Shown here piece after piece: positions 43,258 through 54,754 of a stretch of 64,000 nucleotides of DNA. The notes under the pieces are model-generated. The model was given only the letters and a program-made list of their open reading frames with translations, ran no database searches and was not told the DNA's origin. Source of the stretch: Primulina eburnea (Eukaryota > Streptophyta > Magnoliopsida > Lamiales > Gesneriaceae); NCBI RefSeq assembly GCF_022965805.1, contig NW_027331277.1:1-64000 (forward strand), written 5' to 3'. Each line of letters starts with the position of its first letter. The stretch's first letter is position 1. Made by a program: the position numbers and the translations under genes.

Positions 43258-43840
43258 CTACACTTGGTTCGAATGCATGGAATTCATCTCAGATTCCATT
43301 GCTTCAAGCCACTTGGATGAATCGGCATCCGATAACGCTTCCTTGAAGGTCCTTGGATCACATCCATGGTTAGGCTCATCATGGCCCTCTTCAAGAAGCT
43401 GACCATACCTCATAGGTGGTCTCGAGACTTTCTCGTATCTGCTAGGAGCTTGTATCTCCTCTCTTGGCTCATCGGGTGTGGGTTCTATAATTGTGGGTTT
43501 CTCTCGAACCTCTTCGAGTTCTATCATCTCCCCTTTTCTATCCAATAGAAAATCCTTTTCCCAAAAGGGTTGCATTCCTAGAAACAAACACTTTTGTTTC
43601 TTGGGGATGATAGAAATGATATCCAACTTAATTCCTTGGATATCCCACAAAGTAACATAAAATGGATCAACAATCCAATTTATCTCCCACTACCTGCTTC
43701 ACATAAGCAGGGCTCCCCATATTCTAAGATAAGGATATTTGGGAGGCTTACCCATCCATATCTCATATGGTATCTGCCTTTGAATGGACATTTAGTAGAA
43801 TATCTTTTACTTTTAAGTTATAGAGATCGTTTTTCAAGTT
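43258..43840 (-). pseudogene. pol: Copia A: integrase C-terminal remnant and RT entry region
   Basis: In sense, about 43840-43650 encodes degenerate IPYEIWMGKPP-like sequence typical of the copia integrase C-terminal side. The frame 43650-43258 covers the linker (CLFLGMQPFWEKDFLLDRK, a Glu/Pro-rich stretch) and the RT entry DPRTFKEALSDADSSKWLEAMESEMNSM. The integrase zinc finger and the DDE core, which should precede, are absent. The only sequence between here and the protease remnant is about 100 bp. Confidence 0.75.
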
Positions 43841-44103
43841 CTCAAGTACCAATTAAACATTCATTCTTGTAAATGTTGCAAACACCTTTGCTAAATAAAC
43901 AAGAATATCCATTTTTATCACAATAGAAATGGAAGCAATGTTTTACACCAAACAGGTACAAACAAAACATCTCTTAAAATTAACTTAAAGTCATTGTTCA
44001 ACAATAAGTAAACATCCTTAATAGCCTTGGCAGCAACTCTTGCTCCATTGCCCATCCTTAAGAAGGTCACACCTTCCTTAAGCTTCCTACTTCTTCCCAT
44101 CAC
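43841..44103 (-). pseudogene. Copia A: protease / pre-integrase remnant
   Basis: The frame 44103-43918 reads GVTFLRMGNGARVAAKAIKDVYLLLNNDFKLILRDVLFVP, the pattern found just after the copia protease active site. It is followed out of frame by a CLFSKGVCNIYKNECLIGT-like pre-integrase segment. The aspartic active-site region itself (44104-44180) survives only as a fragment around WVLDTGCDSHLC-like codons. Short and broken. Confidence 0.6.
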
Positions 44104-44184
44104 CTGTAACCCATTACAGAGATGTGAGTCACAACCGGTATCTAATACCCAAGAAGTAGAGTTAATTAAAATGTTTACTTAAAT

Positions 44185-44936
44185 TTAGAACATACCGTTT
44201 CCAGAACACTTCTGGGCAAGATATTCTTTGCAATTACCCCTCCAATGTCCAGGCTTCTTGCAGTGATGACATACATCATTAGTCTTGTCAGCCTTAACTG
44301 GTCTGGCTGCCTCAACAGGGTTCGGAGATTGCCTCAACAAGGGCACGTTCTTCTCGGGACGTTGGAAAGAACTCTTCTTTCCCTTCCCATGTGGATCAAT
44401 CTTCGTACCAGATGAAGAACCCACATAAAGAACCAACTTCTCTTTCTTGATGGTGGATTCAAACGTGACAAGCATGTTCACCAACTCCTCAAGTGTCGGT
44501 TCCATCTTGTTCATGTTGAAGTTCACCACAAAAGGATCAAATGAGCTAGGCAGTGATAACAGCAACACGTCGGTGGTCAACTCCGAAGGCAAGATCAGAT
44601 CCATGCCAACGAGCTTGTCCACGAGCCCGATCACCTTTAGGCCATGCTCATGGACCGAGGTCCCCTCTCGCATGCGCAAAGTGATCAGCTCCTTGACGGT
44701 AGCATGCCTAAGAGGACGCGTTTGCTCTCCAAAGAGCTCTTTGAGATGCAAATGAATGTAAGCAGCACTCTTTGCACCCTCAAAACGCCTCTGTAGCTCA
44801 TCGTTCATAGAAGTCAGCATATAACACCTGGCTATCAAGTCATGGTCACACCATTCCTTGTAAGCCTGCAATTCCTCAGGATTGCAGTCAGTCGGAGCCT
44901 CAACAGGGGGCGACTGAGTTAGTGTATATGTTACCC
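44185..44936 (-). pseudogene. gag: Copia A: gag, N-terminally truncated
   Basis: About 250 residues of copia-type gag (UBN2-like region with CYMLTSMNDELQRRF, HLKELFGEQ, TLEELVNMLVTFE) ending in a zinc knuckle CHHCKKPGHWRGNC. Compared with the copy at 49471-50331 the first 40 or so residues are missing: at YTLTQSPP the sequence switches to LTR B. The reading frame continues by chance into the LTR to 45057, which gives an artificial N-terminus. Confidence 0.88.
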
Positions 44937-44937
44937 T

Positions 44938-47083
44938 TGAAAGCGGACCGGTTACGGTGGCCGGAAACGCAACGGAAGCAAAAATTCGAAAATTTTGAGG
45001 CATAATTTCGGCCACCCCATATAAAAATCTTGTGTAATATTTACAAAACAAAAACATTCATAGGATGTTAAAGAAATGTACCTATCAACTTTAAAAGTTG
45101 ATTGTGGCTCCAACTTTGTTGACTAGCAACAAAGCTCTTGAATGGAAGATGAATCTACAAGCTCTCCTCCAAATCCTTGAAACTTTCCTTCAAATTAGGC
45201 CCACCACCAACTAGGTAGATCCCCTCACAATTTGCACTAGAAAAATGTGAGGATTTTTCAAAGAGAAGTGTTTTTGATCTCCAACAATTGAAGAACAAAA
45301 GAGAGAAAAAATGGAGGAGAGGAATATCACTAAAATTTCGGCCATGTAGTGAATGAGGGAGGGAAGAGTGACCTTGGTTGTCCAAAAAGTGATCCCATGC
45401 TTTTTCAATATTTTATTCAAAAGTATTCCAAGCCTCTTCACCTCCCAAGCATGCAAACCCTAGCATACTTTGCATGTGGGCTTGTAACTATTACAAGGCC
45501 CATGGACTTTTAATTGTCTCAAACATATTTGAGCCCAATTAGACTTTACTTGATTTTAATCAAGCCCACTAGTTAAATAATTATTTCCAATTGGGCTCTA
45601 CAAGGCCCAATGTTATTTAATTAACTCAACACTTGAATTAATTTAATTATTTGGACTCTACTAGGTCCACTAGTGTTTAATTAATTCAACACTTGAATTA
45701 ATTTAATTTAGTCCATAATAATGTTTATGAAAATCACAATTTTCAAATATATTATTTACTTGGCCAAATTTTGATTTAGGAACACTTCCATAAATCAAAA
45801 TTTACATTTCTCTCATAGAAGTCATACTTCTATTTATCTTTACACTTATAAACACATTTATAAGCCGTTCAACACTTTGAACTATTTTCTCCTTTATAGA
45901 AGTCATACTTCTAATTTTCCTTACGCTTATAAACTCCTTTATAAGCCGTTCAACACATTGAACTATTTTTACTTCTCAACGGGATCTAGAAAGCTAGTAC
46001 TTGTGTGGCCCTCAATGGTTCATTGATACGACTAGCCGTGGGTTCACATCTCCATGTGATTCGGACTAAACATGTCCTTATGCGAGCATACCCCAATTGC
46101 TCCATTCTTACTTATCAACACCTTGATAACAAGAACGTCAGAACTCAAGTCTGATAGTACCCAACCAATCATGTTAAACGCCTAGCAGCATCGCTTACAT
46201 GATTCCCTAGGTATCAAATGATAGTGCCTGCAAGAACCATTCAATTATGGTTAGCGTACAGTACGGTCCCTTCAACTCATATATCCCGATCGATTCGACA
46301 ACCATTGGTTTATCGAGAGTTGTCAATGAATCGATACTATGTGTCATGTTGTAGTTGCATCAATGGTGTAATCTATGAAACCCCTTTCATAATTACAACC
46401 ATACTCTGGCCAGAGATTTCAAACTACATACACATGATAACACATAGGATATCCATACCCGAAGGTAAGCGGTGAATCCCCGACTACAATGCATCGACTC
46501 CTATGTGTTTCGACAGAACACCCAACCTTGCCACCTGATGACCCCATGAGAGTCGATAAACAAGTCAAAGTGTAATTCTAGCACATAGAGTCTCAATGTT
46601 GTCCCGGGTCATAAGGACTAATTCTGTACAACCATAAACCAGGACTTTTCCACTCGATAAGTGAGAACCACTTGGAAAGTCCTTTTATGGAGGGTTGTTC
46701 AGTGCACTCTACAAGGAGCACCTATCTGCATGTTCGGACATCACAATGTCCCCTACCAATGAAACATGGTACTCACATCGCAGATACTAGTCTCTAACTC
46801 GAGCGGCCTATATCCTTCTTAGTGGCGGCTGAATCGACTAGGAACCGTTTAGAATATACAGTATTACAAATATGAGTTTCATGATACTCATCATATGAGC
46901 ATCTCATATTCTTTCTACTATTTGTATATTCAAGGGCTTTATCTATGCAGCTAGCATGGGTATACAGATAAAGATTTGCCAAAATAATAATTTCAAATAT
47001 TATTAAAATAAAGATTGCTTATTCATAGAGTTTCATTGTGAACACTCGGCCAACACTTGGCTCGACGGGCACCTACTCTAACA
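44938..47083 (-). repeat. Copia LTR B
   Basis: 2146 bp, TGAAAGCGGACC to ACTCTAACA. In sense it serves as the 3' LTR of B and also sits directly upstream of the truncated gag of A. Confidence 0.9.
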
Positions 47084-47096
47084 ATCTCCCACTTGC
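47084..47096 (-). other. Polypurine tract of copia B
   Basis: Sense GCAAGTGGGAGAT before TGTTAGAGTAGG, identical to copy A. Confidence 0.8.
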
Positions 47097-47097
47097 A

Positions 47098-47583
47098 CTA
47101 GAGCCAACTACCCATATGCTTAAAACCCATTGATTCGCGATGCTTGTCGAATAATGGTCCAGGTAAAGGCTTAGCTAGTGGATCAACAACGTAATCTGCG
47201 GAGCCGACTTTGTCAATAGACACTACTCCTCTTTCCACAATCTCTCCGAGGATGTGGTACTTTCTCAATACGAGTTTGGATTTCTGATGAGACCTTGGCT
47301 CCTTTGCTTGAGCTATAGCTCCCGTGTTGTCACACAACACCGGGATAGGAGCAATTCCATTAGGAATGACGTCCAACTCTTGGACGAAATTCCTTATCCA
47401 AACAGCCTCTCTTGCTGCATCTGATGCAGCAATGTATTCGGCCTCTGTGCTGGAATCCGTAATATTGTCTTGCTTGGAACTCTTCCAAGAGACAGCAGCA
47501 CCGTTGAGCATGAATACGAAACTAGAGGTTGACTTCGAGTTATCGATATCGCTTTGGAAGCTAGAGTCGGTATAGCCTTCCAA
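47098..47583 (-). CDS. pol: Copia B: RNase H domain
   Basis: 161 residues, open to the natural C-terminus. It starts at [11 protein letters not shown] and shows [22 protein letters not shown], [37 protein letters not shown] and [15 protein letters not shown] motifs, the typical RNase H end of a copia polyprotein. The acidic residues in YTDSSF, STEAEY and CDN are present. It is separated from RT by a frameshift at about 47600, so it is a fragment of pol and not an independent gene; its ATG is internal. Confidence 0.85.
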   Translation of the reverse strand: MEGYTDSSFQSDIDNSKSTSSFVFMLNGAAVSWKSSKQDNITDSSTEAEYIAASDAAREAVWIRNFVQELDVIPNGIAPIPVLCDNTGAIAQAKEPRSHQKSKLVLRKYHILGEIVERGVVSIDKVGSADYVVDPLAKPLPGPLFDKHRESMGFKHMGSWL

Positions 47584-47585
47584 TT

Positions 47586-48640
47586 TCAGTTCTCTACCCC
47601 ATAGACCAAGAACAACTTATTGGTCCTTCTCACAACTTGAGGATGTCTTTCACAGCTTTCTAGTTGTGGAAGACCGGGGTTCGATTGATATCTTTTCACT
47701 ACACATAGTGAAAACGCCACGTCAGGACGTGTAGATATCATCCCATACATGATGTTACGAATTGCCGAAGCATACGGAATGCGTGTCATCGTCACTATCT
47801 CTGCATCAGTCTCAGGAGACAGACTTGGATAGGGACACGCCATGACACATTGGTAGATGTCCTCTCAAGGACGCATCCATCGAGAACCGCTTCACGATGG
47901 TATCATGTATGTGGACTGGGTGAGACCAAGCCATCTTTTCGATCTATCTCAATAGATATGTATCCCAATACAAAAGATGCTTCACCCAAGTCCTGCATCG
48001 AGAACTTACTCGCTAACCATATCTCAGCTGATTGCAACATTCCTACATCATTCCCAATGAGTAGAATGTCATCAACATATAACACCAGGAATGTCACAAC
48101 ACTCCCACTGACCTTCTTATACACATAGGGTCCCTCATGATTCTTAGTAAATCAAACTCTTTGATTGTACTATCGAATCTAAGGTTCCAACTCCTTGATG
48201 CCTGCTTTAGATCATAAATAGATCTCTGAAGTTTACATACCATATGCTCACTTCCGATAGATGTAAACCCTTCAGGTTGAGACATGTAAATCACTTTCTT
48301 AAAATCCCCATTAAGAAAGACTGTCTTAACATCCATCTGCCATATCTCATAGTCATACCATGCAGCTATGGCTAGCAAAATCCTTATGGACTTGAACATT
48401 ACGACTGGGAAAAGGTTTCCTCAAAGTCAACTCCTTGTCTTTGAGTACATCCTTTTGCCACCAATCGCGCCTTGAAAGTCAATACCTTCCCATCCGCCCC
48501 AAGTCCCTATGGGAACAGTTCCCACAGGTGGATCCACAAGATCCTACACTTGGTTCGAATGCATGGAATTCATCTCAGATTCCATTTCTTCAAGTCACTT
48601 GGATGAATTGGCATCAGATAACGCTTCCTTGAAGGTCCAT
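47586..48640 (-). pseudogene. pol: Copia B: reverse transcriptase, three frames
   Basis: Pieces in sense order are 48640-48550 (RT entry, ALS-like, degraded), 48399-48094 (IRILLAIAAWYDYEIWQMDVKTVFLNGDF to LRFDSTIKEF), 48124-47903 (YVDDILLIGND catalytic motif intact, SKFSMQDLGEASFVLGY) and 47843-47586 (MTRIPYASAIRNIMYGMISTRPDVAF). Frames change near 48110, 47870 and 48400. The catalytic pair is preserved but no continuous RT can be made. Confidence 0.85.
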
Positions 48641-49180
48641 GGATCACATCCATGGTTAGGCTCATCATGGCCTTCTTCAAGAAGCTGACCATACCTCATA
48701 GGTGGTCTCGAGACTTTCTCTTATCTGCTAGGAGCTTGTATCTCCTCTCTTGGCTCATCGGGTGTGGGTTCTATAATTGTGGGTTTCTCTCGAACTCCTT
48801 CGAGTTCTATCATCTGCCTTTTTTCTATCCAATAGAAAATCCTTTTCCCAAAAAGGTTGCATTCCTAGAAACAAACACTTTTGTTTCTTGGGGATGATAG
48901 AAATGATATCCAACTTAATTCCTTGGATATCCCACAAAGTAACATAAAATGGATCAACAATCCAATTTATCTCCCACTACCTCCTTCACATAAGCAGGGC
49001 TCCCCATATTCTAAGATAAGAATATTTGGGAGGCTTACCCATCCATATCTCATATGGTATCTGCCTTTGAATGGACATTTAGTAGAATATCTTTTACTTT
49101 TAAGTTATAGAGATCGTTTTCAAGTTCTCAAGTACCAATTAAACATTCATTCTTGTAAATGTTGCAAACACCTTTGCTAA
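48641..49180 (-). pseudogene. pol: Copia B: integrase C-terminal remnant
   Basis: 48937-48755 reads MWDIQGIKLDIISIIPKKQKCLFLGMQPFWEKDFLLDRK, and beyond it there is degenerate WMGKPP-like sequence to about 49110. The catalytic core of integrase is missing, with the same junction as in A. Confidence 0.7.
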
Positions 49181-49470
49181 ATAAACAAGAATATCCATTT
49201 TTATCACAATAGAAATGGAAACAATGTTTTACATCAAACAGGTACAAACAAAACATCTCTTAAAATTAACTTAAAGTCATTGTTCAACAATAAGTAAACA
49301 TCCTTAATAGCCTTGGCAGCAACTCTTGCTCCATTGTCCATCCTCAAGAAGGTCACACCTTCCTTAGGCTTCCTACTTCTTCCCATCACCTGTAACCCAT
49401 TACAGAGATGTGAGTCACAACTGGTATCTAATACCCAAGAAGTAGAGTTAATTAAAATGTTTACTTAAAT
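49181..49470 (-). pseudogene. Copia B: protease / pre-integrase remnant
   Basis: Same content as 43841-44180 in copy A: MGNGARVAAKAIKDVYLLLNN-like sequence read with interruptions. No complete protease. Confidence 0.55.
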
Positions 49471-50331
49471 TTAGAACATACCGTTTCCAGAACACTTCTG
49501 GGCAAGATATTCTTTGCAATTACGCCTCCAATGTCCAGGCTTCTTGCAGTGATGACATACATCATTAGTCTTGTCAGCCTTAACTGGTCTGGCTGCCTCA
49601 ACAGGGTTCGGAGATTGCCTCAACAAGGGCACGTTCTTCTCGGGACGTTGGAAAGAACTCTTCTTTCCCTTCCCATGTGGATCAATCTTCGTACCAGATG
49701 AAGAACCCACATAAAGAACCAACTTCTCTTTCTTGATGGTGGATTCAAACGTAACAAGCATGTTCACCAACTCCTCAAGGGTTGGTTCCATCTTGTTCAT
49801 GTTGAAATTCACCACAAAAGGATCAAATGAGCTAGGCAGTGATAACAGCAACATGTCGGTGGTCAACTCCGAAGGCAGGATCAGATCCATGCCAACGAGC
49901 TTGTCCACGAGCCCGATCACCTTTAGGCCATGCTCATGGACCGAGGTCCCCTCTCGCATGCGCAAAGTGATCAGCTCCTTGACGGTAGCATGCCTAAGAG
50001 GACGCGTTTGCTCTCCAAAGAGCTCTTTGAGATGCAAATGAATGTCAGCAGCACTCTTTGCACCCTCAAAACGCCTCTGTAGCTCATCGTTCATAGAAGT
50101 CAGCATATAACACCTGGCTATCAAGTCATGGTCACACCATTCCTTGTAAGCCTGCAATTCCTCAGGATTGCAGTCAGTCGGAGCCTCAACAGGGGGCGAC
50201 TGAGTTAGTGTATATGTTACCCTTTCCGAATTTAAGACTATTTTCAAATTTCTTAGCCAAGTGAGGTAATTAGGTCCAGTTAATATGTGTTTGTCGAGTA
50301 TTATAGATATCGAATTGCGCATCGAAGACAT
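49471..50331 (-). CDS. gag: Copia B: gag, apparently full length
   Basis: 286 residues from MSSMRNSISIILDKHILTGPNYLTWLRNL, the usual N-terminus of copia gag (NYLTWLRNL). The UBN2-like capsid region (about 60-190) includes CYMLTSMNDELQRRFEGAKSAADIHLHLKELFGEQTRPLR. A basic linker follows, with a zinc knuckle CHHCKKPGHWRRNC near residue 265. It ends LAQKCSGNGMF. The frame is intact, unlike pol, again a gag-only survival pattern. The start is the first ATG of the frame and follows a 1.8-kb leader. It would form the particle in the cytoplasm and package element RNA. Confidence 0.9.
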   Translation of the reverse strand: MSSMRNSISIILDKHILTGPNYLTWLRNLKIVLNSERVTYTLTQSPPVEAPTDCNPEELQAYKEWCDHDLIARCYMLTSMNDELQRRFEGAKSAADIHLHLKELFGEQTRPLRHATVKELITLRMREGTSVHEHGLKVIGLVDKLVGMDLILPSELTTDMLLLSLPSSFDPFVVNFNMNKMEPTLEELVNMLVTFESTIKKEKLVLYVGSSSGTKIDPHGKGKKSSFQRPEKNVPLLRQSPNPVEAARPVKADKTNDVCHHCKKPGHWRRNCKEYLAQKCSGNGMF

Positions 50332-52123
50332 TGTCGATTTGTACTGAAAAGTAAAACAGATAAATGTTGATGACTATTTAAAATATTTGGTAAGATATAA
50401 AGTATGGACTTTTACTTCATAAATATTTGCTCCCACTGTTTTGACATCTTTCACTACCCTCTAGTGAAAACGGGAAACTCCTTTCCTCAGTAGGTACGTA
50501 AGGTCCAATTAGCGAATTGTGATCCCGAATAATATCAGCCAATCACAATTCCTAAAAGGTAGTTTCCAATTGCATCACAATGCAACCCTCTACGTAAACT
50601 TTTGTCTCACGTTTGATTAGGACCCAATAATATGACGTCGTTCATCTTTACGTGTCAAGCCTAACCCATCGATATTGAACCTTAATGGACGGTCGCCATG
50701 AGTTCCCTCAATAATATGAGCCGAAATCATGGGAGTTCCACGTAGTTCACATCACTATGTCAATGGATGTCACAGCTTTCCGGCACCCAGGGCCCCCCAA
50801 TAATATGAGCCGAGCCCCGAGTACGGGTAGCGTTCATCATGCACCCATTGTCGATGGAAGACAAGGAAATTATAAACAAATTTATAATTCCCCTTTTCGG
50901 GCTTGATATTAATTTTGAATCTTATTCAAAATGAGGGTTTTTAATTTTGAAAGGTCTCATCATTAATTTTATTTTAAAAGCTCGCCATGTTTGATCGTAT
51001 GTTTGCCGGATTCATGCAACTTTGTTATTATAATAATAATAACGCACATACTCATTATTTATAACATATCATGCATATATCATAAATAGAAAACAATACA
51101 AGGATGATCAATCGCCCCAAAACTAATGGCCCGTGTGAGCCAAACACGGGCCTAGGTCCAATCCTAGGGTAAATGCAAGGGATGCAATGCAACTATACTA
51201 TTACATTAGCATCCAATATTACATGTCCTTCGATCTTCATAATCACCAAGGCCACCATCTTCCAATCTTGATCTTCCCCTATTCTAATATTTACAAATAA
51301 ATATCCATGGCACATAGGGATACATCTCATGGGGTGGGAACGGGCCATAAACCAAGCCCACTTTAAAAATTGATAATTATTACAATCATACAACACAAAT
51401 ATCCTAGCATACACCTAGCAAATTGGGCTTGGGCTTTTGATCATCCTTCATGCATAATATCACATATCATACACCATCAATTAATTATCACTATAATTAA
51501 TTGATCCAATATTATATATCTTGATCCAATCACTAACCGCCACAATTATAAATTAAATTAACAAAGTATACAAACACCTTTGTCTACTTTCAAATTAATT
51601 TATTTATAATCGAATTTCTTGTAAATCACCATTTACTATAAATAATTGAGGTCCTACTTCAATTATTTATTTTATGAGAAAATATGTGCAACAATTGTAA
51701 ATTTAAACTTAAGGGCCCAAAACCCATTTTTCACCAAAATACTTAGGCCCATTTAAATTTCACAAATAATGTTGTCCATCCAATGGCCCAACATCTCAAG
51801 GCCCATGACACTAAGATTGTCCAAAACACTTTTGGAAACCCTAGCCGTCATCGCCGTCGCCGGAGCTCCGTCGCCGGATTCCGGCCGACTTAAAAATTTT
51901 TATTTTTTTTTTTATTTTAAAAAACTGCACATTTCGGGGCTGCCCCTCGGCTGCCCGAAATTTTCGGGCAGCCCCTCGGCTGCCCGGAAAAACATTTTTT
52001 TTTTTTTTTTTGTTTTCTTCAAAAATTCGGCCTTGATGATTTTCTTGCACAAAAAATCTCAAACGGTTAGAAATCGATCTCAACATAATATTATGCAAAT
52101 ATTACACAAAATCCGTAACCTAA
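50332..52123 (-). other. Unusually long leader of copia B
   Basis: 1.8 kb between primer binding site and gag. AT-rich. In the half next to gag a motif of the type AATAATATGA/C recurs near 50530, 50628, 50710 and 50800. Next to the primer binding site lie A/T runs and two GC hairpins (51935-51987). The short frames (51193-51414, 51769-52140) have no recognisable product. Confidence 0.7.
51935..51987. repeat. Two GC-rich hairpins in the copia leader
   Basis: 23-bp units at 51935-51957 and 51965-51987, starts 30 bp apart. The second forms a perfect 9-bp stem CGGGCAGCC / GGCTGCCCG with a 4-nt loop. They lie 135-190 nt downstream of the primer binding site in sense, within A/T-runs. Confidence 0.85.
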
Positions 52124-52135
52124 GCTCGGATACCA
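52124..52135 (-). other. Primer binding site of copia B
   Basis: In sense TGGTATCCGAGC, two bases from the LTR end at 52138. It matches the initiator tRNA-Met site TGGTATCAGAGC except for one base. Confidence 0.8.
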
Positions 52136-52137
52136 CT

Positions 52138-53353
52138 TGAAAGCGGACCGGTTACGGTGGCCGGAAACGCAACGGAAGCAAAAATTCGAAAATTTTGAGG
52201 CATAATTTCGGCCACCCCATATAAAAAATCTTGTGTAATATTTACAAAACAAAAACATTCATAGGATGTTAAAGAATGTACCTATCAACTTTAAAAGTTG
52301 ATTGTGGCTCCAACTTTGTTGACTAGCAACAAAGCTCTTGAATGGAAGATGAATCTACAAGCTCTCCTCCAAATCCTTGAAACTTTCCTTCAAATTAGGC
52401 CCACCACCAACTAGGTAGATCCCCTCACAATTTGCACTAGAAAAATGTGAGGATTTTTCAAAGAGAAGTGTTTTTGATCTCCAACAATTGAAGAACAAAA
52501 GAGAGAAAAATGGAGGAGAGGAATATCACTAAAATTCGGCCATGTAGTGAATGAGGGAGGGAAGAGTGACCTTGGTTGTCCAAAAAGTGATCCCATGCTT
52601 TTTCAATATTTTATTCAAAAGTATTCCAAGCCTCTTCACCTCCCAAGCATGCAAACCCTAGCATACTTTGCATGTGGGCTTGTAACTATTACAAGGCCCA
52701 TGGACTTTTAATTGTCTCAAACATATTTGAGCCCAATTAGACTTTACTTGATTTTAATCAAGCCCACTAGTTAAATAATTATTTCCAATTGGGCTCTACA
52801 AGGCCCAATGTTATTAATTAACGCAACACTTGAATTAATTTAATTATTTGGACTCTACTAGGTCCACTAGTGTTTAATTAATTCAACACTTGAATTAATT
52901 TAATTTAGTCCATAATAATGTTTATGAAAATCACAATTTCAAATATATTATTTACTTGGCCAAATTTGATTTAGGAACACTTCCATAAATCAAAATTTAC
53001 ATTTCTCTCATAGAAGTCATACTTCTATTTATCTTTACACTTATAAACACATTTATAAGCCGTTCAAACACTTTGAACTATTTTCTCCTTTATAGAAGTC
53101 ATACTTCTAATTTTCCTTACGCTTATAAACTCTTTTATAAGCCGTTCAAACACATTGAACTATTTTTACTTCTCAACGGATCTAGAAAGCTAGTACTTGT
53201 GTGGCCCTCAATGGTTCATTGATACGACTAGCCGTGGGTTCACATCTCAATGTGATTCGGACTAAACATGTCCTTATGCGAGCATACCCCAATTGCTCCA
53301 TTCTTACTTATCAACTCCTTGATAGTAAGAACGTCAGAACTCAAGTCTCATAG
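52138..53353 (-). repeat. Copia LTR C (5' LTR of B), truncated
   Basis: Same start as LTR B and colinear with it for about 1.2 kb to TCAAGTCT, with many one-base indels, mostly in homopolymers. It then changes abruptly to unrelated sequence; the remaining 930 bp or so of LTR are absent. Confidence 0.88.
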
Positions 53354-54754
53354 AATGAAGCAATTTTTACAGCCCCAAAAAACCAAACACCAAAAGACCC
53401 GGCGAAACACAATCAGACTCGTAGAAGACTCGAGGTGAATATGGTCCGCAAGGTGACGGGATCACGAATCCCTCAAGATGAGCAATAGCGCCTGTGACAA
53501 CGCTAGGGTTGCGATCGAAGCTCCCGACGATGGGAAGGGGGACGTAACAGGGACAGGTCAGAGCGAGGTAAGGATGTAGAAAGAGTAATTGTACGCAAAC
53601 GCGTAAATAAAGTTGAGGGTGGGCCGTGGAGTCGAGATGCGACGAGGCATCTCTATGTGGGTCGCATCGTATGGACTGTGGGCCTGCCATCAAAGAGTCG
53701 AGGTCAGGAGCACGAAGGACACCCCTGAGGGAGTCCGCAATAGGAGAGCTTGAAGTAATTTAGTATATGGAGGAAGTGGTTGCCTGGAGGTGTTTGGGGT
53801 GAGGGAAAAGTGCGGCGTGATGTGGAGGGTATGGTGAAGCGAGGGGGTGAAACCAGTGAACGGACCAAGGGGCGAGACGAGGCGAGAACGAGTAGGGGAC
53901 GTGGAGCAACAGGGCAAGGAGAAGATGAGAGAGATTAGGATAAGGGCATAGATTAGAAGAAAGGCGTAAAAAGATGGCGACGCAAGCTGATAAGAGGATG
54001 GTGGATGCGAGGGAGGCTAACGATGGAGGGTGACGGGGAATTAGGCGAAGAGTGGTTGTGAAAAGCGCCACAGTGTTTGGACAGGAGCGGGGAAGATCCA
54101 CTAAAGGGGGTACGATAGGAAAAACTGGGGTGAGTACATGGGTCAGCTATTGCGGGAATGGGCGTGTGGTGGTAATGGGAGGAGGAAGTAGGGCGGTGGA
54201 GGTCGGGAATTGGGGGGATTTTATTTGGGGTGGGTGGCTCGTTAGAGTGTGACAAGTTAGGCTTTCCGTTGGCATGTGGAGGGGGGAGTGGTGAGGGAGA
54301 GGTGGGGTGTGAAGGAGGGCCCGGCTCCTCGGGAAATCAGGGTAGCAGACGGGGGGGCATCTAAAGTTAAGGGCGTGCGGAGAGGAATAGTATGCGGATT
54401 GGGAGGAAGGCGGAAGGAGAGGGGGGGAAGTAAGTAAGGACAACCAGGGGATGGATGGAGCACTAGGGTGAGTGCACTGGCGATGCACCGTCCTGGAGCG
54501 GGGAGACCACAGGATTTCGCCAAAGAATGTCATTGGAAAGGGTAGTGCGAGACACTCGACGAAATGTAGAAAGATATGGGAACGGAAGTTAAGTGGGTTT
54601 ATGGAGGACTGAAGAGTAGGAGATAGTACTAGGTAATAACCGTTAGAAAGGGTGGAGGGTGGCACACCCGGGAATATGGGGTGGATGGCGTACCAAGGAG
54701 GGAGGAATCGCGAGGGGGGTCGAGTAAATGCTGGAGAGTTTAAGGCCGATGAAC
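53354..54754. other. Purine-rich 1.4-kb island of unknown origin
   Basis: No similarity to any other part of the window. The plus strand is strongly G+A rich with few T, so the minus strand has few stop codons and shows overlapping frames in all three phases (for example 54147-54770, 207 codons rich in Pro and Ser). I recognise no protein or motif. It interrupts copia sequence on both sides with no LTR ends or target duplication. It may be filler or captured DNA, or low-quality assembly sequence. Confidence 0.6.

Larger units (their letters stand above)
39656..44937 (-). mobile_element. Ty1/copia element A, integrase-deleted and 5'-incomplete
   Basis: Minus-strand element: 3' LTR 39656-41796, then RNase H, RT, integrase C-terminal remnant, protease remnant and gag. 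It abuts LTR B at 44938 inside gag, with no primer binding site or leader of its own. The domain order with RT after integrase remnants is Ty1/copia. Its left flank is satellite (CTTTG at 39651-39655 could be the target site, with no partner visible). Confidence 0.88.
44938..53353 (-). mobile_element. Ty1/copia element B, non-autonomous type, with truncated 5' LTR
   Basis: 3' LTR 44938-47083, polypurine tract, RNase H, RT, integrase remnant, protease remnant, gag (49471-50331), a 1.8-kb leader, primer binding site 52124-52135 and 5' LTR from 52138, which breaks off near 53353. It lacks the integrase core exactly like copy A, so the deletion predates both copies and the family moves, if at all, with borrowed integrase. 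Confidence 0.88.

Noticed and set aside
44185..45057. 290-codon gag with a novel N-terminus in copia A
   Set aside because: The first 40 or so codons are LTR B sequence read by chance; the intact homologue at 49471-50331 has a different, typical N-terminus.
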